Assembly: GCA_900473415.1 (NCBI GenBank) | Contig: UCLR01000004.1 | Coordinates: 1 to 64,000, forward strand | From: Hyphomicrobiales bacterium | GTDB lineage: Bacteria; Pseudomonadota; Alphaproteobacteria; Rhizobiales; Beijerinckiaceae | Length of the DNA stretch: 64,000 nucleotides | Reading direction: 5' to 3' | Shown: one piece after another, positions 40,401-49,102 of the stretch | How positions within the stretch are numbered: the first letter of the stretch is position 1 | Layout of the letters: every line of letters starts with the position of its first letter | Made by a program: the position numbers and the translations under genes | Notes under the pieces: generated by a model | Seen by the model: the letters and a program-made list of their open reading frames with translations, nothing else | Database searches by the model: none | Told to the model about the DNA's origin: nothing

Positions 40401-40446
40401 GGTGTCAGATGGGTCGCGGATTCTCCGTCGACCCTTGGCCCAGCCG

Positions 40447-41424
40447 TCACTTCCAGCCGAAGACCTGCACCAGCGCCGGGAACATGATGATCACGAAGAG
40501 CACCGGCAGGAAGAACAGGATCATCGGCACGGTGAGTTTCGGCGGCAGCGCCGCTGCCTTCTTTTCGGCTGCGTTCATGCGCTGGTCGCGGCTTTCCTGA
40601 GCCAGAGTCCTGAGCGCCGTTCCCAGCGGCGTGCCGTAGCGCTCTGCCTGGATCAGCGCCGTCGACACCGATTTGACGCCCTCGAGCCCCGTGCGCAGTC
40701 CCAGATTCTCATAAGCGATCTTCCGGTCCGTCAGATAGGAAAGCTCGGCCGTGCAGAGCGCGAACTCTTCCGCCAGCGGCACGGACTGCCCGCCGATCTC
40801 GGTCGAGACCTTGCGGAAGGCCTGCTCGATCGACATGCCGGATTCGACGCAGATCAGCAGCAGGTCGAGCGCGTCGGGAAAGGCGAGCCGCATCGAGACC
40901 TGGCGCTTGCTGATCTGGTTGGAGAGGAAGATCTCCGGCGCCTTGAGGCCGAGATAGGCGCCGCCGATCGCCATGGCCCCCCGGATCGTCGGGGTTTGGC
41001 CGAAATCCTCGATGAGGAAGAGGTAGAACAGCGCGAACAGGAACAGCCCGATGGGCGCCGCGAGGCGGAAGAACAGGAAGGCGATCTCGGCCTGCGCGCC
41101 GCGATAGCCCGCCATGGCGAGCTTCTGTTTGGCGTTCTCCGTGCCGAGCCAGTCGCCGAGTTTGAACTGCTCGACGATGCGCCGCATATAGGCTTTCGGT
41201 TCCGGACGCAGATTCACCCGGTCGTTCTGGCGGTTGAGCTTCTCGCGCTCGCGGGCGCGGATCTTGTCGCGCTCGGTCGCGACGCTCTTCATGCGCTTGT
41301 TGAGCGTGTTGCCTTCGGTCAGCGGGATCGCGATCGTCAGCACTGTCGCCGCCGCCGCGACCGCAGCCAGCATCCCGAGCAGGAACTGTGCGTTGGTGAT
41401 GCTGTCGACGATCTGGGAGATCAT
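40447..41424 (-). CDS. tadC: Tad pilus platform protein TadC (type II secretion F family)
   Basis: 325 residues. A polytopic inner-membrane protein that, with TadB, forms the platform driven by the CpaF/TadA ATPase. A first membrane helix (FLLGMLAAVAAAATVLTIAIP) is followed by a long cytoplasmic region and the T2SSF domain (MRLAFPDALDLLLICVESGMSIEQAF, EFALCTAELSYLTDRKIAYENLGLR), then two C-terminal helices. It is the last minus-strand gene of the cluster and starts 9 bases after tadB. Confidence 0.95.
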   Translation of the reverse strand: MISQIVDSITNAQFLLGMLAAVAAAATVLTIAIPLTEGNTLNKRMKSVATERDKIRAREREKLNRQNDRVNLRPEPKAYMRRIVEQFKLGDWLGTENAKQKLAMAGYRGAQAEIAFLFFRLAAPIGLFLFALFYLFLIEDFGQTPTIRGAMAIGGAYLGLKAPEIFLSNQISKRQVSMRLAFPDALDLLLICVESGMSIEQAFRKVSTEIGGQSVPLAEEFALCTAELSYLTDRKIAYENLGLRTGLEGVKSVSTALIQAERYGTPLGTALRTLAQESRDQRMNAAEKKAAALPPKLTVPMILFFLPVLFVIIMFPALVQVFGWK

Positions 41425-41433
41425 GGCGGTGCC

Positions 41434-42411
41434 TCAGATGTCGAAATTGATCATTTTGCGCATGATGAGCACGCCGATCATCATCCAGATGCCGCAGGCG
41501 ACCATGGCGAGCTTGCCCATCTGGGTGAGCCAGAGCAGCTCGATGTATCTCGGGGTGGTCAGGTAGACCAGGAAGGCCACGGTCGGCGGCAGCGCGCCGA
41601 TGATCGCTGCCGAGGCTTTCGCTTCCATCGACACGGCCTGGATCTTGTCGCGCATCTTGCGGCGCTCGCGCAGGACACGCGAGAGGTTCGCCAGTGTCTC
41701 GGAGAGATTGCCGCCGGTCTTCTGCTGAATCGCGATGACGATGCCGAAGAAGTTCGCCTCGGCGCAGGGCATGCGCTCATGGAGCTTGCCGACCGCATCG
41801 GCGAGGGGCAGGCCGAGCGTCTGTGTCTCGACGATCTGGCGGAATTCGCTGCGGACGGGCTCGGCCGCTTCGCTGGCGATGATACGCAGGCAGTCATTGA
41901 CCGGCAGACCGGCCTTGATGCCGCGCACGATGATGTCGAGCGCGTTTGGGAATTCGATACCGAACCTCTTGAGGCGCTTGTTCCTGCAGCGCTTCAGAAA
42001 CCAGGCGGGCAGGCCGAAGCCGCCGATGAAGAGGCCGGCCGCGCCGAGGATCGCGTTGGAACTTCCGAGCCAGAAGAGCAGTCCCGTGACGGCGGCCGTC
42101 GCGGCGCTGACGAGGTAATATTTCTGCCGCGTCCAGCCGAGGCCCGCCTGGGCGATGCGGGCTTCGAGCGTCAGCTTGCTGCGGTCGTTCTCGCGGTGCT
42201 CGATCTCCTTGAGGCTCTGGGCGATCTGGCCGCGCTTGGTCCGCGCCTGCGCCTCGCGGTCGACCCCGCGCGCCGTCACCGGTCCGGCGAAATCCCGGCG
42301 CCGCTTCTCGGCGCGCTTTTCGCCGCTGAGAAGGGGATAGAGCAGCGCATAGGCCACGCCGCCGACGGCGAGCATGGCCAGGAAGACTACGGCGAGCGTG
42401 CTGCCGTTCAT
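41434..42411 (-). CDS. tadB: Tad pilus platform protein TadB (type II secretion F family)
   Basis: 325 residues, paralogue of TadC. N-terminal membrane helix, further helices near 100-140, and the T2SSF domain with FPNALDIIVRGIKAGLPVNDCLRII and FFGIVIAIQQKTGGNLSETLANLS, then two C-terminal helices. Forms the inner-membrane base for pilus assembly. It lies 27 bases downstream of cpaF and 9 bases upstream of tadC. Confidence 0.95.
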   Translation of the reverse strand: MNGSTLAVVFLAMLAVGGVAYALLYPLLSGEKRAEKRRRDFAGPVTARGVDREAQARTKRGQIAQSLKEIEHRENDRSKLTLEARIAQAGLGWTRQKYYLVSAATAAVTGLLFWLGSSNAILGAAGLFIGGFGLPAWFLKRCRNKRLKRFGIEFPNALDIIVRGIKAGLPVNDCLRIIASEAAEPVRSEFRQIVETQTLGLPLADAVGKLHERMPCAEANFFGIVIAIQQKTGGNLSETLANLSRVLRERRKMRDKIQAVSMEAKASAAIIGALPPTVAFLVYLTTPRYIELLWLTQMGKLAMVACGIWMMIGVLIMRKMINFDI

Positions 42412-42438
42412 CGCAGATCACCCTTCGGACGTGCCCGC

Positions 42439-43881
42439 TCAGACTGCACTGCCGTTGCCCATCTGCTCGAGCTGGTCGAGTGCATCGGCGAGGCGCTGCT
42501 CCTCGCCGAAATAGCGGGCCCGCTCCCAGAAGCGCGGCCGGCCGATGCCGGTCGAGCGATGGCGGCCGATCAGCTTGCCGGCGGCATCCTCGCCGAGCAC
42601 CTCGTAGACCATCAGGTCCTGCGTGGTGATGACCTCGCCTTCCATGCCCATCACCTCGGTGATGTGGGTGATGCGGCGCGAGCCGTCGCGCATGCGCTGG
42701 GCCTGGATGATGACGTCGATCGACGAGCAGATCATCTCGCGCAGCGTCTTCGAAGGCAGGCTGAAGCCGCCCATGGTGATCATCGATTCGATGCGGCTGA
42801 GGCACTCGCGCGGCGTGTTGGCGTGCAGCGTGCCCATGGAGCCGTCATGGCCGGTGTTCATCGCCTGCAGCAGGTCGAAGGCCTCTGGCCCGCGCACCTC
42901 GCCGACGATGATGCGCTCGGGGCGCATGCGCAGGCAGTTCCTGACGAGGTCGCGCATCGTCACAGCGCCCGTGCCCTCGAGATTGGGCGGGCGGGTTTCG
43001 AGACGCACCACATGCGGCTGCTGAAGCTGGAGTTCGGCCGCATCCTCGCAAGTGATAACGCGCTCGTCATGCTCGATGTAGTTGGTCAGGCAGTTGAGCA
43101 GCGTCGTCTTGCCCGAGCCCGTGCCGCCCGAGATCACGATGTTGCAGCGGACCTTGCCGATGATCTTCAGGATCTCCGCGCCCGGCGGCGAGATTGCGCC
43201 GAACCGGGTGATCTGGTCGAGCGTTAGCTTGTCCTTCTTGAACTTGCGGATGGTGAGCGCCGGCCCGTCGATCGCCAGCGGCGGGGCGATGACGTTGACG
43301 CGGGATCCGTCGGCGAGGCGCGCGTCGCAGATCGGCGAGCTTTCGTCGACGCGTCGACCGACCTGGCTGACGATGCGCTGGCAGATGTTCATCAGCTGTG
43401 CATTGTCGCGGAAGCGGACATTGGTGAGCTGGATCTTGCCGGCCGTCTCGATGAAGGTCCGGCCCGCGCCGTTGACCATGATGTCGGCGATGTCGTCGCG
43501 CGCCAGCAGCGGTTCCAGCGGACCGTAGCCGAGCACGTCGTTGCAGATGTCGTCGAGCAGTTCCTCCTGCTCGGCGATCGAGAGCACGACGTTCTTCAGC
43601 GAGATGATCTCGTTGATGATGTCGCGGATTTCCTCCCGCGCCGATTCGGAGTCGAGCTTCGCGAGCTGCGACAGATCGATGGCCTCGATCAGCGCCCCGA
43701 AGATCATGCTCTTCATCTGGTAGTATTCTTCGGAGCGCGGCGCCTCGAGCGGGGGCGGGGCTACAGACTTGCGCTCCTCGATCGCCGGCGGGACCGCCTC
43801 CGGCCGGCGCGGCACGGCCTGCAGGGCGGCTTGTGCTCTCGGGGTCGGGACGGTGGCGCCCGCGGGTCGCTTTCCGAACAT
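42439..43881 (-). CDS. cpaF: Tad pilus assembly ATPase CpaF/TadA
   Basis: 480 residues. A hexameric secretion ATPase (VirB11/GspE superfamily) that powers pilus extension and possibly retraction. Walker A GGTGSGKTT at 252-260; the Asp box and Walker B region RPERIIVGEVRGPEAFDLLQ near 317; His box TGHDGSMGTLHANTP near 346. The N-terminal 45 residues are Pro/Ala-rich. Its start is separated from the cpaE stop by a single base. Usual length for the family. Confidence 0.97.
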   Translation of the reverse strand: MFGKRPAGATVPTPRAQAALQAVPRRPEAVPPAIEERKSVAPPPLEAPRSEEYYQMKSMIFGALIEAIDLSQLAKLDSESAREEIRDIINEIISLKNVVLSIAEQEELLDDICNDVLGYGPLEPLLARDDIADIMVNGAGRTFIETAGKIQLTNVRFRDNAQLMNICQRIVSQVGRRVDESSPICDARLADGSRVNVIAPPLAIDGPALTIRKFKKDKLTLDQITRFGAISPPGAEILKIIGKVRCNIVISGGTGSGKTTLLNCLTNYIEHDERVITCEDAAELQLQQPHVVRLETRPPNLEGTGAVTMRDLVRNCLRMRPERIIVGEVRGPEAFDLLQAMNTGHDGSMGTLHANTPRECLSRIESMITMGGFSLPSKTLREMICSSIDVIIQAQRMRDGSRRITHITEVMGMEGEVITTQDLMVYEVLGEDAAGKLIGRHRSTGIGRPRFWERARYFGEEQRLADALDQLEQMGNGSAV

Positions 43882-43882
43882 C

Positions 43883-45148
43883 TCAGGAGGCCTTGCGGCG
43901 TTTCAGCTTGGCGACGATCGGTTCGAGCAGGCTGCGCCGGCTCCGCTTGGCTTCGCCACGGCCGGTGAGCGTGCTGGCGATCTGGGTGAAGGCCTCGGCC
44001 GCCTTGCCCGAGGCCTGGACCTCCGCGATCATCTGGCCGTTGTTGGCAGCCGTACCGAAGAGCTGGGCGTCGAAGGGGACCGAGCAGAGCACCTCGACGC
44101 CGAGCGCCTTGGCGAATTCATTCGCGTTGATCTCCGGGCGCTTGGGCATGCCGACCTTGTTGAGGACGAGCCGGGCCACGGAATCGTTCGGGCGCGAACT
44201 GCGCGAAAGATCGACGAGGTTCTTGGCGTTGCGCAGCGAGGCGAGCTCCGGTTCGGCCACGATGAGGATCTCATCCGAGCCGAGCAGGGTCCGCTTGACC
44301 CAGTGGCTCCACTGGTGCGGAACGTCGAGCACGATGCAGGGCACGCTGGCGCGCAGCAGCTCGAGAAGCTGCTCCAGGGCATCCTCCTCGATGTCGATCG
44401 TGCGATCGAGCACCGCCGGCGCGGCGAGCAGCGCGAGGTTGTCGCTGCAGCGCGAGAGCAGCCGGTCCAGCAGGGCGGAATCGAGACGTTCCGGCGCGAA
44501 GACGGCCTCTGCGATGCCCTGCGGCGGGTCCTGGTTGAAGTTGAGGCCGGCCGTGCCATAGGCGATGTCGAGGTCGACGATCACGGTCGAGGCGTCGAGA
44601 TTGCGGGCGATCGCCCAGGAGATGTTGTGCGCGATGGTCGAGGCGCCGACACCGCCCTTGGCGCCCATCACCGCGATGACGCGGCCGAGATTGCGCGCTT
44701 CCGGCGCGACATAGAGCTCAGACAGCGTGCGTAGCACGTCGAGCGTCTCGAGTGGCGCGATCAGATACTCGCTGACGCCGCGGCGGATGAGGTCGCGGTA
44801 GAGCTGGACATCGTTGACATGGCCGATCACCACGACCTTGGTGCCGGCGTCGCAGCTTTCCGACAGCGCTTCCAGATGGGAGATGAGGGTCGCCGGATCG
44901 GAGACCGTCTCGAGCACGATGATGTTAGGGGTCGGCGCCGACCTGAACGCCTCGACGGCGGCGGCCGGACCGCCCATCTGGACGCGGGCGTGGGCCTTGT
45001 CCATGCGCCGGTCGGCCACGGCGGTCTGCATCGTTGCGGCGACGGCGGGCGTCTCGCAGAAGGCCTGCAGCGTGATCCGCGGCAGCGGCGCGATGATCTC
45101 CTCGCTCGCCGGCTCCGCTGCTGCGGGCTCGTTCGTCTCGGGCTGCAT
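43883..45148 (-). CDS. cpaE: Pilus assembly protein CpaE/TadZ (ParA/MinD-like ATPase)
   Basis: 421 residues from ATG 45148; a TTG one codon earlier is less likely, and the ATG overlaps the cpaD stop by one base. A receiver-like N-terminal domain (about 25-145) lacks an obvious phosphorylatable Asp set. It is followed by a MinD/ParA-type ATPase with deviant P-loop MGAKGGVGAS at 161-170 and IVDLDIAYGTAGLNFNQD. TadZ proteins localise the Tad machinery, typically at a cell pole. The C-terminus is basic (KRSRRSLLEPIVAKLKRRKA). Confidence 0.95.
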   Translation of the reverse strand: MQPETNEPAAAEPASEEIIAPLPRITLQAFCETPAVAATMQTAVADRRMDKAHARVQMGGPAAAVEAFRSAPTPNIIVLETVSDPATLISHLEALSESCDAGTKVVVIGHVNDVQLYRDLIRRGVSEYLIAPLETLDVLRTLSELYVAPEARNLGRVIAVMGAKGGVGASTIAHNISWAIARNLDASTVIVDLDIAYGTAGLNFNQDPPQGIAEAVFAPERLDSALLDRLLSRCSDNLALLAAPAVLDRTIDIEEDALEQLLELLRASVPCIVLDVPHQWSHWVKRTLLGSDEILIVAEPELASLRNAKNLVDLSRSSRPNDSVARLVLNKVGMPKRPEINANEFAKALGVEVLCSVPFDAQLFGTAANNGQMIAEVQASGKAAEAFTQIASTLTGRGEAKRSRRSLLEPIVAKLKRRKAS

Positions 45149-45915
45149 CAATTGCTACCTCCGACCGAGGAATTGATCTGCGGCGTCTGCTGACGGTACT
45201 GGGTCGATGGATCCTGGCCCTGGCGGATCTTGCCGATCGCCCCCATGCGCTTGGCGATGTCCGGCCGGCCTTCGCCGCGCGCCCTGACGAGATCGATCGG
45301 ATCGGCGACCTGGGCGGCGAAGGTCGCTTGCGTGGCGCAGCCGAAGTTCCAGTAAGCCTCGTTCGAGGCATCGAATTTGTAGTCCGAGACGCCAAGATCG
45401 GTCGGCCACTGCCCGCATTGATGCGGCAGGCCGGCCTGGAGCGACGCGAAGGTCAGCCGGATCGGGGAAGCGAGATCGGGGTCCTCGACCGGGTAGCTGC
45501 GGACGCTGAGCCCGGAGACGCCGTTGCGGGATAGCTCGGCGCGGATGCCGGCGAGCGTATTGTGAGCCGCGTGGTCGCGGCGCGCGCCGGTCGGCACCTG
45601 CGCCACCATTCCGCCCCGGCCCGAGCGGCGATATTCGCGAGCGAAGGAGGCGACATCCTGCGCCTGCCGGCTGTCGAGCCGTCCGCCGGCCCGGCCGACG
45701 AAGACGTCGAGCGAGCGTGGAGCATCGCGCAGCACGATCGGATGGCGCTCGCGCACATCCTCGGGGGCGAAGGAAACGGGGTCGCTATTGGGGCCTTTGC
45801 CGGCGCAACCACCGAGAAGCGCGCCCAAGGCGAGCGCCGCCGCGAGGCTCTGCGTCCGGAGCGATCTGTTGCGTGAAGGAGCCGTCATGTCGGAGCGTCC
45901 GTCATCCATTGCCAT
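45148..45915 (-). CDS. cpaD: Pilus assembly lipoprotein CpaD
   Basis: 255 residues from ATG 45915. An internal ATG at 45888 (MTAPSRNRSL) gives a more typical signal peptide, and neither has a strong ribosome site. Lipobox LLGGC is about 36 residues in. The mature part matches CpaD: RDAPRSLDVFVGRAGGRLD, a central PVEDPDLASPIRLTFASLQA, and GCATQATFAAQVADPIDLV near 215. CpaD is an outer-membrane lipoprotein that helps the CpaC secretin. It ends in overlap with cpaE and begins 11 bases after cpaC. Confidence 0.92.
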   Translation of the reverse strand: MAMDDGRSDMTAPSRNRSLRTQSLAAALALGALLGGCAGKGPNSDPVSFAPEDVRERHPIVLRDAPRSLDVFVGRAGGRLDSRQAQDVASFAREYRRSGRGGMVAQVPTGARRDHAAHNTLAGIRAELSRNGVSGLSVRSYPVEDPDLASPIRLTFASLQAGLPHQCGQWPTDLGVSDYKFDASNEAYWNFGCATQATFAAQVADPIDLVRARGEGRPDIAKRMGAIGKIRQGQDPSTQYRQQTPQINSSVGGSN

Positions 45916-45926
45916 CTCTGTGCCGA

Positions 45927-47366
45927 TCAGTCGGTGATGAAGCCGACCCGGCCCTTGTAGGCCTGCGGGATCGGGCCGCCACCGCTGCCGTAGAGCTTGT
46001 TGAGCCGCCCGAGCAGGATCGCCTGGGCGTCGTGGCTATCGACGAAGCCGTCATCGGGGCGCTGGATCTCGTTCGGCTGCATCGGTTTGGCGATGTAGGG
46101 GGTGGCGGTGATCATCAGCTCGGTCTCCTCGCGCTGGTAGTCGCGGGAGCGGAAGAGCGCGCCGATGATCGGCAGGTTCATCAGGCCGGGAAGGCCGTTG
46201 ATCGAGGTCTTGGAGATGCGCTGGATCAGGCCGGCGGTGGCCAGTGTGCCGCCGGAGGGCAGCTCGACCGTCGTGTCGGACTTGCGCACACGGAAGGCGG
46301 GGACCGTGACCGTCGGCTGGCCGGATCCGCCCTGGAGCACGATCTGGTTTTCGAAATCGAGCTCGGTGACCTCGGTCGCGATCCGCATGCTGATCTTGTT
46401 GCCGGAGAGCACGATCGGGGTGAAGTTGAGCGCGACGCCGATCGGCTTGTATTGGACGCCGAGCGTGCAGACGGCCTTGGCCGGATCGCAGGTGTAGCCG
46501 GTGGGGACCGGAACTTCGCCGCCGGCGGTGAACTTCGCGCTCTCGCCTGAAATCGCGGTTACGGTCGGCTCTGCCAGAACGCGGGCAAGGCCTGCGCGCT
46601 CGAGGGCCCGCAGCGTGAAGTTCTGCGTGCTGCCGATGCTGGCGCCGATCGCCGTCGCCGAGAGGGCCTGCGGCGAGAGCGAGAAGGGCGTGTCGATCAC
46701 GGGCGTGATCGACAGCTTCCCGAGCTTCCATTCGCCGCTCGAATTGATGCCGAGCTGCTTGATCGCCTTGCGCGCGATTTCGGACACCGTGACCTTGACC
46801 ATAACCTGGTCGCGGTCGCGGATCGTCAGCGAGTTGATCACCGCGCCCTTGGTGTTGGCCCAACCCGAGGAGCCGACGAAGGCGTTGGCGATGTCTACGG
46901 CCTGGGTCGCGTCGGAGGCGTTGGGCACGCTGCCGACCAGCAGGATCGAAGTACCGGCCGGCTTGACCTCGATCTGGGAGTTCGGCAGCGCGCTGCGCAG
47001 TGTCTGGCGCAGCACATTGAGATCGCGCCCGACATTGATTTCCAGCGCGGTGATCTGCCGGCCCTCGCTGTCCATCACGAACATCGACGTCGCGCCGTCG
47101 GCGATGCCGATGACGAAGAGCTTGCGCGCCGTGCGGACGACGGCATTGGCGACCTTCGGATTGGCGACGAAGACCTCCTTGGCGTCCCGCGGCAACTCGA
47201 CGATCAGCGAGAGGCCGATCGAGAGGTCGAGCTTGCGGGCGATCGCATGTTCGCTCGCACCGACATTGAGGACCGGCGATTGCTCCCGGCCGGACTGGGC
47301 GTGGGCGCCGCTTGCGCCGAGGACAAACGCGAGGGCCGCCGCGAAGCGTAGGGATGATCTGGTCAT
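45927..47366 (-). CDS. cpaC: Tad pilus secretin CpaC/RcpA
   Basis: 479 residues with a signal peptide (MTRSSLRFAAALAFVLGASG, then AHA). The N-terminal pilus-assembly domain (LIVELPRDAKEVFVANPKVA, IGIADGATSMFVMDSEG) leads into the secretin core: LRALERAGLARVLAEPTVTA, GGEVPVPTGY, and the C-terminal PIIGALFRSRDYQREETELM. It forms the outer-membrane pore for the pilus. Its start overlaps the cpaB stop (ATGA). Confidence 0.96.
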   Translation of the reverse strand: MTRSSLRFAAALAFVLGASGAHAQSGREQSPVLNVGASEHAIARKLDLSIGLSLIVELPRDAKEVFVANPKVANAVVRTARKLFVIGIADGATSMFVMDSEGRQITALEINVGRDLNVLRQTLRSALPNSQIEVKPAGTSILLVGSVPNASDATQAVDIANAFVGSSGWANTKGAVINSLTIRDRDQVMVKVTVSEIARKAIKQLGINSSGEWKLGKLSITPVIDTPFSLSPQALSATAIGASIGSTQNFTLRALERAGLARVLAEPTVTAISGESAKFTAGGEVPVPTGYTCDPAKAVCTLGVQYKPIGVALNFTPIVLSGNKISMRIATEVTELDFENQIVLQGGSGQPTVTVPAFRVRKSDTTVELPSGGTLATAGLIQRISKTSINGLPGLMNLPIIGALFRSRDYQREETELMITATPYIAKPMQPNEIQRPDDGFVDSHDAQAILLGRLNKLYGSGGGPIPQAYKGRVGFITD

Positions 47367-48136
47367 GGCTTCACGCTCTTGGAGGAGACGCCGTAGCGCA
47401 CGAGCGTCATCGCGTTCTCCGCCTGGGCCGGCGGTGTGGTTTCGCCTGCGTCTTTCAGGCTGCGCAGCGCCAGCGAAAGCGTTCCCGCCTTCTGAGCCTG
47501 GATCAGGGTCTCGACCTGTCCGGGATCGACTTCCAGCGTCGCGGTCTCGCCGATCACGACCTTCTCGCCGTTGCGCTCCTGGACGTTCTGGCCGATCGCC
47601 AGGACGCGGATGTTGTGAAGCAGCGTTTCGCTGGACGTCGTCGCGTTGTTGCCTGTCCCGGTTCGGCTGGTGTTGATCACGTCGACGCGGTCATTGGGCA
47701 GGATGAAGCCGCCGGCGGTATTGGCGCCGCGGCTGTCGGTGCTGATCGCCACGGCGCGCATGCCAGACGGGAGCACCGCGGAGAGAAAGCCGGTTCCGTC
47801 GGTCTTGATCAGCTTCTCGCGGCGGATCGGCTCGGCCGCGAGAAGGGCCTGGCGGGCAAGCTGCCCGATGATTTCCTTCTCTGCCTCGGGCGTCTCGTCC
47901 TTGCGGATGATGCCGGCAGGCATGCCGGAGACTGGCCAGCTCTGCCAGCGCAGGTTATCGGCGGTCACGGTTTGGCCGATGGGGATGTCGACCGCCGCGA
48001 CGAGCACCGGCACGGTCGGTGCGGCCTCCACCTTGGCGACCGGCTCGGGCCCCTGCGAGGGCCTTTGCACCAGCAGCGCGGCGCCGACGCCGGCCACCAG
48101 CGCGACCAAGAGAATAATGATGCGTGCGGGACTCAT
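47363..48136 (-). CDS. cpaB: Flp pilus assembly protein CpaB/RcpC
   Basis: 257 residues. One N-terminal membrane helix (RIIILLVALVAGVGAALLVQ), then a SAF domain (VPVLVAAVDIPIGQTVTADNL) and the RcpC/CpaB domain with GFILPNDRVDVINTSRTG and EKVVIGETATLEVDPGQVET. It is a periplasmic accessory that helps the CpaC secretin and may bind peptidoglycan. It starts a tight run cpaB-cpaC-cpaD-cpaE-cpaF-tadB-tadC. A 106-base gap with a CtrA-like box separates it from cpaA. Confidence 0.95.
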   Translation of the reverse strand: MSPARIIILLVALVAGVGAALLVQRPSQGPEPVAKVEAAPTVPVLVAAVDIPIGQTVTADNLRWQSWPVSGMPAGIIRKDETPEAEKEIIGQLARQALLAAEPIRREKLIKTDGTGFLSAVLPSGMRAVAISTDSRGANTAGGFILPNDRVDVINTSRTGTGNNATTSSETLLHNIRVLAIGQNVQERNGEKVVIGETATLEVDPGQVETLIQAQKAGTLSLALRSLKDAGETTPPAQAENAMTLVRYGVSSKSVKP

Positions 48137-48198
48137 CGGCCTGCGATCCTCAAGCCGGATTCAAGCCGGCCCCCTCACAGGATCGTCGGTCCCAAACG

Positions 48199-48213
48199 TC
48201 AACTTATGGTTAA
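48199..48213 (-). promoter_or_regulatory. CtrA-like box upstream of cpaB
   Basis: On the minus strand TTAA-N7-TTGA, one mismatch to the CtrA consensus TTAA-N7-TTAA, 63-77 bases upstream of the cpaB ATG. A possible weak promoter (TTGACG at the 3' end of the box) overlaps it. Confidence 0.4.
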
Positions 48214-48242
48214 TCGGACGTATATTTTCTGAAGTTCCGTGT

Positions 48243-48755
48243 TCAGGCGCTGACCGCAGCCTGCCAGATCGCCGTTTCCGGCAGCAGGAACAGCGCGGTG
48301 AAGGCTAGCGCGATGCCGTAGGGGACGCCTTCCTTGGGAGCGTGCAGGCGCTGGGCCCAGCCCCAGTTCATGGCGAAGGCCGGCAGCGGCTGGGCGCGCA
48401 GCTGCAGAATGAGCAGGGTGAGCAGGCCGCCGCCTGCGCTCGAGAGCAGCAGATAGGGCATGAGCTGGTCGAAGCCGAACCAGAGCGCGGTCGCCGCGGC
48501 GAGCTTGGCGTCGCCTCCGCCGATCCAGCCGGCGGCGAAGAGGCCGAAGGCGCCGACGAGCACGGTGAAACCCGCCGCCAGATGCCAGGCAATGTCGGTG
48601 AGGCTGAGGCCGAGCAGCGCCGCGCAGACCGCGAAGGCCGCGACCAGAGACAGGCAGAGCCGGTTCGAGATCGTCATCGAGACGAGGTCGCTTGCCGCGG
48701 CATAGGCCATGGCGAAGGGAAAGACGCCGAGCATGATGATCAGCGAAAGCGACAT
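48243..48755 (-). CDS. cpaA: Prepilin peptidase CpaA (A24 family, short form)
   Basis: 170 residues from ATG 48755, mostly hydrophobic with five or six membrane helices. The two catalytic aspartates of A24 peptidases are D23 (AASDLVSMTISN) and D82 (GWIGGGDAKLA). The short form lacks the N-terminal methylase domain, as in Tad systems. It should cleave the Flp prepilin and the TadE-type pseudopilins. It lies between the pilin and cpaB on the same strand. Confidence 0.94.
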   Translation of the reverse strand: MSLSLIIMLGVFPFAMAYAAASDLVSMTISNRLCLSLVAAFAVCAALLGLSLTDIAWHLAAGFTVLVGAFGLFAAGWIGGGDAKLAAATALWFGFDQLMPYLLLSSAGGGLLTLLILQLRAQPLPAFAMNWGWAQRLHAPKEGVPYGIALAFTALFLLPETAIWQAAVSA

Positions 48756-48844
48756 GGGCTGGCTCCGATCCGGTCTTGGCTCCGATGTCTCGCAGACAGG
48801 TCTCACCAAAGCCTTACGGCGGAAGCATGAACACGGCGTTGATT

Positions 48845-48895
48845 GAGCCCGTCAGCGGGCTCTGAAAGCAGAACACCCCGGCAAAGCCGGGGCGT
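48845..48895 (-). terminator. Tandem hairpins after the pilin gene
   Basis: Stem ccccggc (48876-48882) with gccgggg (48886-48892); on the minus strand tgttctgcttt follows. A second stem, gagccc with gggctc (48845-48862), comes next. They lie between pilin and cpaA and could let abundant pilin mRNA end while some transcripts read on. Confidence 0.65.
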
Positions 48896-48937
48896 TCGTT
48901 TGTCTTGTCGAGCGCGGAATGGCGCTCGAGAAAATTC

Positions 48938-49102
48938 TTACTTGAGGCCCTCGCTGACCGCGACGAACTTGGTATTGAGGTCGGTGCCGATGAGGCGCCA
49001 GGTGCCGATGCAGACGACGGCGATCAGGGCGGCGATCAGGCCATACTCGATGGCGGTGGCGCCGGACTCGTCCTTGACGAAACGCGCAAAAACCTTGGTC
49101 AT
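48938..49102 (-). CDS. pilA: Flp-family type IVb major pilin
   Basis: 54 residues. It begins MTKVFARFVKDESG and continues ATAIEYGLIAALIAVVCIGT. The type IVb prepilin site is G14/A15, with the expected Glu at +5 (E19) and Tyr at +6 (Y20). The hydrophobic helix spans about 15-37 and a short tail ends GLK. AAAGGAG lies eight bases before ATG 49102. It is the subunit of the Tad adhesive pilus, processed by CpaA next door. Only one pilin gene is seen in this cluster. Confidence 0.96.
   Translation of the reverse strand: MTKVFARFVKDESGATAIEYGLIAALIAVVCIGTWRLIGTDLNTKFVAVSEGLK

Noticed and set aside
40402-43227. A 941-codon open frame on the plus strand, antisense to tadC, tadB and cpaF
   Set aside because: The opposite strand carries three clearly recognised genes. 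The frame is a shadow caused by high G+C at third positions and its translation is low-complexity Arg/Asp/Ala/Leu.
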